From the NCBI GenBank assembly GCA_030039005.1, contig JASHQT010000322.1:1-15044 (forward strand): a stretch of 15,044 nt of DNA. Reading direction: 5' to 3'. The notes under the pieces were generated by a model that was not told where the DNA came from, searched no databases, and saw only the letters and a list, made by a program, of their open reading frames with translations. This DNA is from Bryobacteraceae bacterium (GTDB lineage Bacteria > Acidobacteriota > Terriglobia > Bryobacterales > Bryobacteraceae). How positions within the stretch are numbered: position 1 is the stretch's first letter; every line of letters starts with the position of its first letter. The translations under genes and the position numbers were made by a program. Below, piece by piece: positions 1-5,682 of the stretch.

Positions 1-172
1 CGCGGCCATATCCGAGCAAGAAACAGGACGCCGACAGTAGCAAGGATTCTATGACGAAATAACGCACCACCCCCTGGACTTGCCGGGTAGCAACCATGGC
101 GAAGGCGGCGATCAGAACCAGGCCCGCGCTGAGAGCGTTCAGCGCTTCGGGTATCGAGTGGATGCCTGTCAT
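1..172 (-). CDS. hyfE: HyfE-like hydrogenase-4/complex-I-type membrane subunit (N-terminal part)
   Basis: The minus strand reads from ATG at 172 and runs off the left edge, so only about 57 residues are visible. They begin MTGIHSIPEALNALSAG and form two hydrophobic stretches (roughly residues 14-28 and 38-54), with a polar turn around residues 29-37. This resembles the N-terminus of HyfE, the small multi-span subunit of hydrogenase-4-type and Mrp-like membrane complexes. In E. coli Hyf the order is C-D-E. Here the gene starts 2 bp after the HyfC-like stop codon, so the two are surely cotranscribed and probably translationally coupled. Being downstream of riboswitch 1, it should be fluoride-controlled. 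Identity rests on position and hydrophobic pattern more than on diagnostic residues; a NuoK/MrpC-type subunit is the alternative. Confidence 0.72.
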   Translation of the reverse strand, partial: MTGIHSIPEALNALSAGLVLIAAFAMVATRQVQGVVRYFVIESLLLSASCFLLGYGR

Positions 173-174
173 CT

Positions 175-1128
175 CTAGGCTCCCGGAAAAATGCCGGCGA
201 CCATCGCCGCCACAGCAGTAATGAATGCCGCTCCCAGAAATTCGCTGATCCGGAACAAGCGTAATTTCGCAAGCGACGTTTCAATGACAACCAGTACGAT
301 CGCAAAAATCAGGATCTTGATGAGAATGAGTGGAATGGCTAACCCGATGTCTGAGAGCGGTTGCGGGCTGGCCAAGCCCCAGGGCGCGACCAGCACGTTC
401 AGAAAAATGCAAGTCAGCACGAGAAATTTCATCTGACCGCCCCATTTCATGAGCGCCGCGCCGCGTCCGGAAAACTCGAGGCCTTTCGATTCGTCGATCA
501 TTGCCAGCTCGAAGTGGCCCGTGGGATTATCGACTGGAATCTTGCCGCCCTCGGCCAGGATCAGCATGAGAAAGGCCATCAGAAGAAGAATGTGGGCGGG
601 CGAAAAAAACGCACCCACGCCCGCAACCCACTTCTGCTGAACGATATAGGGGATCGTGGATTGAGCCACGAATGAGACCGTGAAGAATACGATCATGAAG
701 ACCGGCTCGGCCAGAAAGCCCACCATGCGTGTTCTGCTGGCGCCCATCGGCCCATACTGGTTTCCCGTATCGACGGCAGCCAAGGCCGCAAAGAAGCCAC
801 CCAACCCCAGGAAAAATCCCCCTGCCAGCATGTCGCCCATGAAAGCAAACGCAAGAGGAAAATTCGTGAGCACTGGGATGAGCGTGGTCACAAAAATCGG
901 GATGATAAAAACTAGGTACGGAGTGAACCGGTAAATCCAACTGGTTTCCTCCGACAGAACCTGGTCTTTATGAAACAGTTTCCAGAGATCGCGATAGGGC
1001 TGGAAAATGCTGGGCCCGCGTCTGCTTTGCACGATCTCTTTGAATCTCGAAAGAACGCCGCTATACAATGGCGCAAAGACGAGGACAAAAACAATCTGGA
1101 GAACGTTAAAGGCAATGGTTTGGGTCAT
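175..1128 (-). CDS. hyfC: HyfC/NuoH-like proton-channel membrane subunit
   Basis: This 317-aa polytopic membrane protein belongs to the complex I subunit 1 (NuoH/HyfC/HycD) family, which anchors the peripheral arm of energy-converting hydrogenases and related complexes to the membrane. Length matches HyfC. Visible family marks are SRRGP (35-39) followed by YRDLWKLF, GASR (129-132), EGGKIPVDNPTGHFEL (193-208) with its buried acidic residues, and EFSGRGAALMKWG (219-230 region). Hydrophobic spans fall near 6-25, 69-90, 99-119, 139-157, 178-193, 233-250, 262-285 and 298-315. The ATG at 1128 is about 117 nt beyond riboswitch 1, with only a weak Shine-Dalgarno (GGGGC). It is the first gene of its transcript and a HyfE-like gene follows. 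No HyfB-like or catalytic hydrogenase gene precedes it, so whether the full complex is a hydrogenase or only an ion pump cannot be seen here. Confidence 0.9.
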   Translation of the reverse strand: MTQTIAFNVLQIVFVLVFAPLYSGVLSRFKEIVQSRRGPSIFQPYRDLWKLFHKDQVLSEETSWIYRFTPYLVFIIPIFVTTLIPVLTNFPLAFAFMGDMLAGGFFLGLGGFFAALAAVDTGNQYGPMGASRTRMVGFLAEPVFMIVFFTVSFVAQSTIPYIVQQKWVAGVGAFFSPAHILLLMAFLMLILAEGGKIPVDNPTGHFELAMIDESKGLEFSGRGAALMKWGGQMKFLVLTCIFLNVLVAPWGLASPQPLSDIGLAIPLILIKILIFAIVLVVIETSLAKLRLFRISEFLGAAFITAVAAMVAGIFPGA

Positions 1129-1244
1129 GGCAGCCCCAGACGCTTATGGTTGAAATGGCCGCCGCTTAGGAAGGAACGGCGCCGTGACCGATGCCGTTCT
1201 AGCGATCCTCCCGTTTGCAGGCGCATAAGCTCCACGAAAAGGGA
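1129..1244 (-). promoter_or_regulatory. 5' leader between riboswitch 1 and hyfC
   Basis: This untranslated leader separates the aptamer from the HyfC start. On the minus strand, TCCTCCC at 1247-1241, which includes the last bases of the aptamer's pseudoknot strand, can pair perfectly with GGGAGGA at 1212-1206. A nearer GGAG at 1233-1230 can also capture the CTCC at 1248-1245. Either pairing would break the ligand-bound fold, so this is a plausible anti-aptamer. A further hairpin pairs AACGGC (1198-1193) with GCCGTT just downstream. No run of T follows any of these, so I cannot call an intrinsic terminator. Whether control is transcriptional or translational is open. Confidence 0.5.
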
Positions 1245-1312
1245 GGAGTTATCAGCCGTGTGACGCTACGGCGGTTGCCCCGGAGAGGCCGGGTGAGGCA
1301 AACTCCATTACC
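1245..1312 (-). promoter_or_regulatory. Fluoride (crcB-motif) riboswitch 1
   Basis: The minus strand folds into the fluoride aptamer. P1 pairs GGTA (1312-1309) with TGCC (1300-1297). The P1 loop carries TGGAGTT, whose GGAGTT (1306-1301) pairs as a pseudoknot with AACTCC (1250-1245). The conserved ACCGCC precedes P2, which pairs GCCGT with ACGGC (1272-1268 with 1259-1255), and P2 is followed by the signature GGCTGATAACTCC. The same arrangement occurs twice more in this window. Odd feature: about 18 nt sit between P1 and the ACCGCC where riboswitches 2 and 3 have 3-4 nt, and they fold into an extra 5-bp hairpin (1293-1289 with 1283-1279). The switch precedes HyfC/HyfE-like genes, a class I recall being linked to this riboswitch in surveys. 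Confidence 0.9.
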
Positions 1313-1318
1313 AGTATG

Positions 1319-1347
1319 ATTGAACCACAGATGGTTAGGAGAAACAA
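1319..1347 (-). promoter_or_regulatory. Predicted sigma-70 promoter for the riboswitch 1 transcript
   Basis: Minus-strand TTGTTT (1347-1342) and TTCAAT (1324-1319) are separated by exactly 17 nt, with a TGG extension directly before the -10. A start about seven bases on would fall at 1312, the first base of P1 of riboswitch 1. The -35 overlaps the last codons of the predicted 53-aa gene. The -10 matches only 4 of 6 consensus bases, so this is a prediction from pattern and spacing. Confidence 0.4.
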
Positions 1348-1496
1348 GCGGCTGCTACGAAGGCTAAACCCAGCTCGATATCCGGCGGCACTTCGCCGCC
1401 TAGCAAAGCGGGGTGGGGGGCTGACTTTTGTTGAATATCGTTCTTGCAAGCACCGACGTACAGTAGGAATTCCGCTGGTCGTATGTAAGCTCTCAT
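1335..1496 (-). CDS. 53-aa hypothetical small protein at the end of the fluoride operon
   Basis: ATG at 1496 overlaps the TGA of the dynamin-like gene as ATGA, the usual sign of translational coupling, and the frame stays open to TAA at 1337-1335. The product begins MRAYIRPAEFLLYVGAC and ends in a hydrophobic stretch (about residues 42-53, rich in L, A, V and F). Between them lies GGEVPPDIEL, encoded by a perfect GC-rich hairpin (1384-1400). I recognise no family. It could be a small membrane-associated protein or the remnant of a longer gene, because a hydrophobic reading continues in another frame after the stop. The ATGA junction is the main support; chance is not excluded. Confidence 0.42.
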   Translation of the reverse strand: MRAYIRPAEFLLYVGACKNDIQQKSAPHPALLGGEVPPDIELGLAFVAAACFS

Positions 1497-3550
1497 GGTT
1501 CAGCCTCCAGAGACAGCGCCTCCGGCGTCTCAAGTTCTTGTAGCGCCGTACGAATCGCCGGGGCATCAGCGCCCTCAATACCCACTTGAGATAAAAGCGC
1601 GAGCTGGGCGCGTAGCGCGTCGGCGTAGCTACTGAACCGCGACCTCAATTCCTCCGACGTGCGTTTGCTCCAGGCATCCAGAATGCTGCCGAATGTGGCA
1701 AACGCCTGGTTGATGCGTTCGCCTACTTGCTCCCGTAGCTGGCCTTCGATTTTCCACTTGGCTAGTGGTCTGCTCAGACTCGCCACCCACGGTTGCCGCA
1801 GTTCCAGTTCGCCGGAGCCGATGTCGATCCTGGGCATCTCCTTGACGAGCCCGGTTAGTTCCTCCGCTGCTATAGCGCTATCCTCCCCCAAGAGATTCGA
1901 GACGCTCCTCAGGGCACCCGCCAGATCACGCGCAAGGTCTTCGAACATCACTCGAATGCCGCTTGCCTTTTCGGCGGCAACCGCAGTTGCTATGGCTTCG
2001 AACATTTGCCAGTCGACCACAGACGGAGCGCCTTGTGTCCGCCAATGCTCGATGATCCGTTCTGCTGCTTCATCCAAAAACTTCGCTCCATACTCCCGAA
2101 CCTCTAGGGTGTCGCGAAACCACTGGTGTCGCGCTTCCTCGAATCGCCCGGTGACGTGACGGAGTTCGTTCTCGGCTTCGGCAACCTCGGGAGCCGCCAA
2201 TGCAGCGGAAGATCCAGGATGCGTCGCTCGCTCAAGCCTGGCGCGTAGAGTCCCGGCTACGGAATCCCTTAAGGCGCCAATTTTTCGACGAAGTGATTCC
2301 TGTGTGAGTTCGCGATGGCGTTCATAAAGGGGCGCGAGTTCATTCGTAAACCAATCGTCAAGCAGATGAGTGAAATCCGGCGCGACGCTGACGGCATGTA
2401 CGGGAAGGTCGAGTCCCAGGTGGGAACGAATCTGGTGGCAGATGTATTCGTTCATGCTACGGATATCTCGCGCTTCCAATAGATCCGCCTTGCTCAGAAG
2501 CACGGCGGTATTGATGGCGGCCTCAAAGAGCGCTTGGACGGTGGAGAGATCCTCCATCGTGAGTGTCGATCCCGCGTCGATCAGTACGACACCTAAATCG
2601 CAACGTGGTAGATAGGCGAGCGTTTCCGATGCGCCGGCGGTCGCGAGTGATCCAAGTCCAGGAGTATCGACAAGTACCACGCCGTCTTTCAGACGTTGGG
2701 AAGGGAACTCAACCAGAAGACGCTCCACTCGCTTTGTATTGCCGGGGTTGCGCTGTTCGGTGACATACTCCGCGATGTCCTCAATCCGATACACGCGTTC
2801 GGTCTGTCCTGCGGTTCGGACCAGTAGCCGTGGCGTAGCGCCGAAGACGATGCGAGTTGGCACCGCGGTGATCGGTGTAACGCCTACCGGTAGCAGATCG
2901 AAACCGACGATGTGATTCAATAGCGAAGACTTTCCCGAGCTGACCCGCCCGAACAACGCAATTTCGAAGTTGCTAGATTCGGCGCGATCGAGAATGGCCG
3001 AAAGCCGGCCGCGGTAGTCTACCAGCCCCTGCCCCCTGACGACGGCCTCGATCCTCCTTAGCAATCCGATCTCGTCACCGGTTTGGCTGAGGCGCTTCAG
3101 ACGCTCTCGGGGGTCCTGGCCGATATTTTGGCCCAGGTAAGCGCTCAGTTGTTCCAGCAGGCCCTTGATTTCATTTACCAAGCCGTTCAAGTCCGGTACG
3201 AGTTCCGGGGGGACATCACCATAACCGTGCATCTTGTCGGCCGTGCATTCTTCGAGCGCAATACCGGCGAAGGTCAGGGCAACCTTTACGGAGTGCGCAG
3301 TTCCCATGACTGGGGCGGGTACCGGAATATCCTGACTTTGGAGGGCACTTAGGATTTGCGACCGAATGCGCGCGATGTAATCTTCTACTACGCGCACCTG
3401 CGACGGTGTGAGCCCGCCGATATACTTCGGAAACACTGACTTCGATCGCGAAGCCGACAGGATAGACTCAACATCCGACAGCAGCTTGTCAGCGTATTGA
3501 CAATTCGAAAGCAAGTGCTGCTTTTGCGAATCATTCAGTCCGCGTCTCAT
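1493..3550 (-). CDS. Dynamin-like GTPase, 685 aa
   Basis: This is a large GTPase of the bacterial dynamin-like family, which typically binds and remodels or tethers membranes. The GTPase domain starts near residue 195. It shows P-loop GRVSSGKSS (201-209), G2 TPITAVPT (225-232), G3 DTPGLGS (295-301) and a G4-like SKAD (353-356), where TKxD or NKxD is more usual. A helical extension of about 190 residues precedes it, and about 310 mostly helical residues follow, with many Glu/Arg/Lys heptads and no clear transmembrane helix. ATG at 3550 lies 13 bp after the DUF190 stop, so it is third in the riboswitch 2 operon. The divergent operon carries a shorter relative (5683-7386) sharing LPVGV.P.T, NP.N.K.VE and DTPGL. 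Families such as LeoABC/DynA/DynB also work as pairs. Family call is firm; the role in fluoride stress is inferred from context only. Confidence 0.85.
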   Translation of the reverse strand: MRRGLNDSQKQHLLSNCQYADKLLSDVESILSASRSKSVFPKYIGGLTPSQVRVVEDYIARIRSQILSALQSQDIPVPAPVMGTAHSVKVALTFAGIALEECTADKMHGYGDVPPELVPDLNGLVNEIKGLLEQLSAYLGQNIGQDPRERLKRLSQTGDEIGLLRRIEAVVRGQGLVDYRGRLSAILDRAESSNFEIALFGRVSSGKSSLLNHIVGFDLLPVGVTPITAVPTRIVFGATPRLLVRTAGQTERVYRIEDIAEYVTEQRNPGNTKRVERLLVEFPSQRLKDGVVLVDTPGLGSLATAGASETLAYLPRCDLGVVLIDAGSTLTMEDLSTVQALFEAAINTAVLLSKADLLEARDIRSMNEYICHQIRSHLGLDLPVHAVSVAPDFTHLLDDWFTNELAPLYERHRELTQESLRRKIGALRDSVAGTLRARLERATHPGSSAALAAPEVAEAENELRHVTGRFEEARHQWFRDTLEVREYGAKFLDEAAERIIEHWRTQGAPSVVDWQMFEAIATAVAAEKASGIRVMFEDLARDLAGALRSVSNLLGEDSAIAAEELTGLVKEMPRIDIGSGELELRQPWVASLSRPLAKWKIEGQLREQVGERINQAFATFGSILDAWSKRTSEELRSRFSSYADALRAQLALLSQVGIEGADAPAIRTALQELETPEALSLEAEP

Positions 3551-3563
3551 CGCTCGAAGAGCG

Positions 3564-3908
3564 TCAGTGCGCAGGTTCTTTCGTGCTGCTTTGGAACCTT
3601 ATAATTTCCACGTCGGATATCGCCATCATCCCGGTGTCCAGCATCTCGTCCAGGATTGGAATTAACCTGCTGAGTTGCGCCTCGGAATCGACGATCGTGA
3701 TCAGGAGTGGCTGATCGTGGCCGATCAGGTGAGAACGATGGATTTCGGCCTTTTCTCCATAGCCCTCAAGTCCTTTAAATACAGTGGCCCCGGCAATTTT
3801 CATCTCGTGGCACTTCTGCACGATCGCCTCATACAATGGTTTGCCATCGTAACGATCATGCTCCGAAACGTGCACGCGAAGAAGTTTACCGGGCTGTGGT
3901 TCTGGCAT
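3564..3908 (-). CDS. DUF190 (PII-like) protein, 114 aa
   Basis: A single DUF190 domain fills the protein. DUF190 proteins have a PII-like ferredoxin fold and are very often encoded beside or fused to the fluoride channel CrcB/Fluc; their biochemical job is not settled. Landmarks are LLRVHVSEHDRYDGKPLYEAI (about residues 9-29), AGATVFKGLEGYG (40-52), PLLITIVDSEAQL (67-79) and GMMAISDVEIIRF (about 92-104). The start at 3908 overlaps the upstream gene's end by 23 bp and has a strong GGAGG six bases before ATG. The sequence closely matches the second domain of the upstream tandem protein, suggesting local duplication. PII-like proteins are generally trimers, so this subunit may assemble with the tandem protein. 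Confidence 0.9.
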   Translation of the reverse strand: MPEPQPGKLLRVHVSEHDRYDGKPLYEAIVQKCHEMKIAGATVFKGLEGYGEKAEIHRSHLIGHDQPLLITIVDSEAQLSRLIPILDEMLDTGMMAISDVEIIRFQSSTKEPAH

Positions 3909-4623
3909 CTTTAACCTCCGTGGTTTCTGTAGTGTGAGCGAGCCGAATCATCTCGACATCGGATATGACAACCAAGCCGTCCTGCAACATGTTTTCCACA
4001 ATCTCAACTGCCTGAGTGATTTTGGCCGCTGAATCGATAATCGAGATCATTACCGGGCAGTCGTGAGTTAGATGCAGCAAGCTTTGGCCCTTGTGTGTGT
4101 GCCCCTTAGCCCCATAGCCGAGCGTTCCTTTGTACACCGTCGCACCAGCGATATCCTCCATGCGAAGCTTTTTTACGATGGCGTCATAGAGCGGTTCTCC
4201 GTGCCATTTGTCTGCTTCTCCAAGGAAAATGCGCATCATCCGGGCCGCACCGGTTATTTGAACGTGGGGCGCCTTCGCGACAGGCTTCTTCTCCTTTTGA
4301 GCCACTTTGACGATCGTGGTGTCCTGGACATCGATCATGCCATCAATGACCATGTCATAGAGAGTCGGCAAGAGTTCCTCTACTTTCTCGGCCGTGTCGA
4401 CGAACTCGATCCGAACAGGAAGGCTCTGCATGGTAGCTTCCATCTCCGGCGATCGGACCCGGTGGTGACTGCCGAAACCCAGGAAAGGCCGCGTCACTGT
4501 AGCACCAGCGGCATGTTTGTGTACCAGGAAATCGATGACAGCACGCCATAGCGGTTCCGTGCCGTGATGGGTGTCCTCGTTGACGAAGATCGTAACTCTT
4601 TTGGCGGGACCTTTAGAAAGCAT
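3886..4623 (-). CDS. Tandem DUF190 protein, two PII-like domains, 245 aa
   Basis: This is the first gene of the minus-strand fluoride operon. Domain 1 (about residues 6-110) has TIFVNEDTHHG, AGATVTRPFLGFG and IEFVDTAEKV. Domain 2 (about 125-235) has MRIFLGEADKWHGEPLY, AGATVYKGTLGYG and ISIIDSAAKI, then GLVVISDVEMIRL. A basic linker (KEKKPVAK) joins them. Domain 2 is nearer to the downstream single-domain protein than domain 1 is. I place the start at 4623, where ATG follows CGGAG with good spacing. The frame is open further up to 4800, but that segment reads like non-coding DNA and runs into the riboswitch. Most DUF190 proteins are single-domain or fused to CrcB, so a tandem form is less common. 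Together with the next gene it supplies three PII-like domains. Confidence 0.88.
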   Translation of the reverse strand: MLSKGPAKRVTIFVNEDTHHGTEPLWRAVIDFLVHKHAAGATVTRPFLGFGSHHRVRSPEMEATMQSLPVRIEFVDTAEKVEELLPTLYDMVIDGMIDVQDTTIVKVAQKEKKPVAKAPHVQITGAARMMRIFLGEADKWHGEPLYDAIVKKLRMEDIAGATVYKGTLGYGAKGHTHKGQSLLHLTHDCPVMISIIDSAAKITQAVEIVENMLQDGLVVISDVEMIRLAHTTETTEVKDARTTAR

Positions 4624-4800
4624 TGGGAACTCCGTTCTCGTTTGCGCATGCCGAACAGGGCGGGCTGCCAAACAGCGCCGTGCGGCCTCTATGCGTACGT
4701 GGCAAAACGATCTGACGCATCGATCAGGAACTCTCAATCCGACAATTGTCCCAGGGGGTCTGTAGCGGGGTGAATAGCCTAAACGCCTACAGTAACCCAC
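4624..4800 (-). promoter_or_regulatory. Leader of the minus operon; candidate long-range switch to the Shine-Dalgarno
   Basis: About 180 nt of untranslated leader follow riboswitch 2. The ribosome-binding site reads GGAGTT (4633-4628), identical to the GGAGTT (4843-4838) the aptamer uses for its pseudoknot. The single AACTCC (4811-4806) can therefore pair with either, which gives a simple model of ribosome-site masking without fluoride. Other possible pairings are CCTAC (about 4807-4803) with GTAGG (about 4790-4786), and GGGTG near 4802 with CACCC near 4770. No terminator with a T tract is evident, and no convincing small ORF was found. Confidence 0.42.
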
Positions 4801-4805
4801 CCGTA

Positions 4806-4849
4806 GGAGTTATCGGCCGTATCCGGCGGTCATAGCGAACTCCACCGCT
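4806..4849 (-). promoter_or_regulatory. Fluoride (crcB-motif) riboswitch 2
   Basis: On the minus strand P1 pairs AGCG (4849-4846) with CGCT (4837-4834), enclosing GTGGAGTT. GGAGTT (4843-4838) pairs as a pseudoknot with AACTCC (4811-4806). TATGACCGCC links to P2, CGGC (4827-4824) with GCCG (4819-4816), followed by CGGCCGATAACTCCTAC. Of the three it is closest to the consensus ending GCTGATgACTCCTAC. It heads the DUF190-DUF190-dynamin operon. The first 12 bases of its core (CAGCGGTGGAGT) are identical to riboswitch 3 on the other strand, suggesting a shared origin by inverted duplication or strong constraint. Confidence 0.93.
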
Positions 4850-4855
4850 GCTCCG

Positions 4856-4884
4856 AGCCTACCACAGAGTTGAGCCGACTGAAA
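4856..4884 (-). promoter_or_regulatory. Predicted promoter of the minus fluoride operon
   Basis: Minus-strand TTTCAG (4884-4879), a 17-nt spacer ending in TGG, and TAGGCT (4861-4856) form an extended -10 promoter. The start would fall at about 4849, the first base of riboswitch 2. The facing promoter on the plus strand has the near-identical extended -10 TGCTAGGAT, and the two -10 elements are about 105 bp apart. Confidence 0.45.
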
Positions 4885-4962
4885 GCCCGTGGCGAATCCG
4901 TGTTTCCGCCCCCGCGCTTTCGCTCCGCGCGCTCGACATGGGTCCCCGGGATCTGGTGCTTG

Positions 4963-4971
4963 TGCTAGGAT
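4963..4971 (+). promoter_or_regulatory. Predicted extended -10 promoter of the plus fluoride operon
   Basis: TGC followed by TAGGAT (4966-4971) is an extended -10 element, and no good -35 lies 17 nt upstream, as is common for extended -10 promoters. Initiation near 4978 would place riboswitch 3 about 14 nt into the transcript. The likeness to the opposing TGGTAGGCT element supports it. Confidence 0.42.
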
Positions 4972-4991
4972 GGAAGCGAAGACAGATCGTC

Positions 4992-5034
4992 AGCGGTGGA
5001 GTCCGCTTAACGTCGCACTGCGGCCGATGACTCC
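4992..5034 (+). promoter_or_regulatory. Fluoride (crcB-motif) riboswitch 3
   Basis: P1 pairs AGCG (4992-4995) with CGCT (5004-5007) around GTGGAGTC. GGAGT (4998-5002) makes the pseudoknot with ACTCC (5030-5034). The linker TTAACGTCGC replaces the usual AACCGCC, and P2 pairs GTCGC (5012-5016) with GCGGC (5020-5024) around a 3-nt loop, including one G-T wobble. The terminal CGGCCGATGACTCC matches the family signature. It lies upstream of pyrophosphatase and enolase, two established fluoride-riboswitch-associated genes, which makes the call robust despite the shorter linker motif. Confidence 0.9.
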
Positions 5035-5082
5035 TGCAGTTAGGAAGAACTGTGGGAGCTCGAGACCAGCTCCCCTGGGAGC
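5031..5082 (+). promoter_or_regulatory. Translational expression platform of riboswitch 3
   Basis: Three mutually exclusive hairpins chain the aptamer to the ribosome-binding site. (a) CTCCTGCAGTT (5031-5041) pairs over 11 positions, two of them G-T wobbles, with AACTGTGGGAG (5048-5058), stealing the aptamer's CTCC. (b) GGGAGCT (5054-5060) pairs with AGCTCCC (5068-5074). (c) GCTCC (5069-5073) pairs with GGAGC (5078-5082), covering the Shine-Dalgarno GGGAG (5077-5081). Without fluoride, (a) plus (c) forms and translation is off. With fluoride the aptamer holds CTCC, (b) forms and the Shine-Dalgarno is free. This on-switch logic is inferred from base pairing only. Confidence 0.72.
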
Positions 5083-5087
5083 GCGAT

Positions 5088-5681
5088 GTGAAACGAACGA
5101 TATCGGAAGAACAACCTCCGACTTCCACTCGATCCAGCCTGTACGACCTTGATCCGGGACGGGATTGTCCTCATGTCGTACGGATGATTGTCGAAATTCC
5201 TAAGAACGCTAGCAACAAGTACGAATACGACCCGCAGGCCCAGGCATTTCGGCTCGACCGGGCGTTGTACTCGCCAGTGCATTATCCGGGGGAGTACGGA
5301 TTCGTGCCAGGCACGATATCCGAGGATGGCGATCCGCTGGATGTGCTCTGTTTAGTGGAGCATCCAACCTTCACTGGGTGTGTCATTGAGGTTCGGCCAA
5401 TCGGCGTTCTCAACATGATCGACCAAACGCAAACCGACACCAAAATCATTGCCGTACCCTTGAAAGATCCCGACTTCGAACAGGTGCATGCCATCGAGGA
5501 CTTGGCTCCGCATGTCATGCAAGCGTTTGAGCATTTCTTCGCAATTTACAAAGAGTTGGAGGGCAAAAAGGTCGAAACGCGTGGCTGGCGAGGCAAAGAG
5601 GACGCTTTCGAGGCAATCACTACAAGCCGGCGGCGCTACCAGGAGGTACGGTCACACCTAGAAGAAAAGCGGAACCAATAA
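5088..5681 (+). CDS. ppa: Inorganic pyrophosphatase, family I
   Basis: This soluble family I pyrophosphatase hydrolyses PPi to two phosphates with Mg2+; fluoride is a classic inhibitor. The signature DGDPLD (80-85) supplies metal-binding aspartates. E36 and KYEY (44-47), R58, D112/D117/K119 (in IDQTQTDTK) and YK (154-155) match the known active-site set, so the enzyme should be active. At 197 aa it is somewhat longer than the 175-aa E. coli enzyme, with about 30 extra N-terminal residues. I choose GTG at 5088 because GGGAG lies six bases upstream. The in-frame GTG at 5052 sits inside the switch hairpins, and ATG at 5184 would cut into the domain. It is first in the plus operon; the dynamin gene starts 1 bp after its stop. 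Probably a fluoride-induced extra copy, but the genome's other copies are not visible. Confidence 0.95.
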   Translation: MKRTISEEQPPTSTRSSLYDLDPGRDCPHVVRMIVEIPKNASNKYEYDPQAQAFRLDRALYSPVHYPGEYGFVPGTISEDGDPLDVLCLVEHPTFTGCVIEVRPIGVLNMIDQTQTDTKIIAVPLKDPDFEQVHAIEDLAPHVMQAFEHFFAIYKELEGKKVETRGWRGKEDAFEAITTSRRRYQEVRSHLEEKRNQ

Positions 5682-5682
5682 C

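Noticed and set aside
1384..1400. Hairpin GGCGGC-loop-GCCGCC as terminator of the minus fluoride operon
   Set aside because: No T tract follows on the minus strand, and the repeat is also codons GGC GGC GAA GTG CCG CCG inside the candidate 53-aa gene.
1252..1578. Open frame of 108 codons on the minus strand between the dynamin-like gene and hyfC
   Set aside because: It covers riboswitch 1 and its promoter and the dynamin 3' end in another frame, and is highly Arg-rich; chance.
1659..2159. Plus-strand open frame antisense to the 685-aa dynamin-like gene
   Set aside because: It mirrors a well-supported GTPase coding sequence; Ser/Arg-rich shadow with no domain.
4624..4800. Longer start of the tandem DUF190 protein at ATG 4800
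   Set aside because: The extra 59 residues are Arg/Pro/Cys-rich and unlike the family, and the segment is the leader just downstream of riboswitch 2; ATG 4623 has a good Shine-Dalgarno and starts at the domain.
4801..5040. The paired GGAGTTAT/GATGACTCC elements as a protein operator
   Set aside because: Each fits the full fluoride aptamer with P1, P2 and pseudoknot, and gene context matches; an RNA explanation is better than a DNA-binding site.
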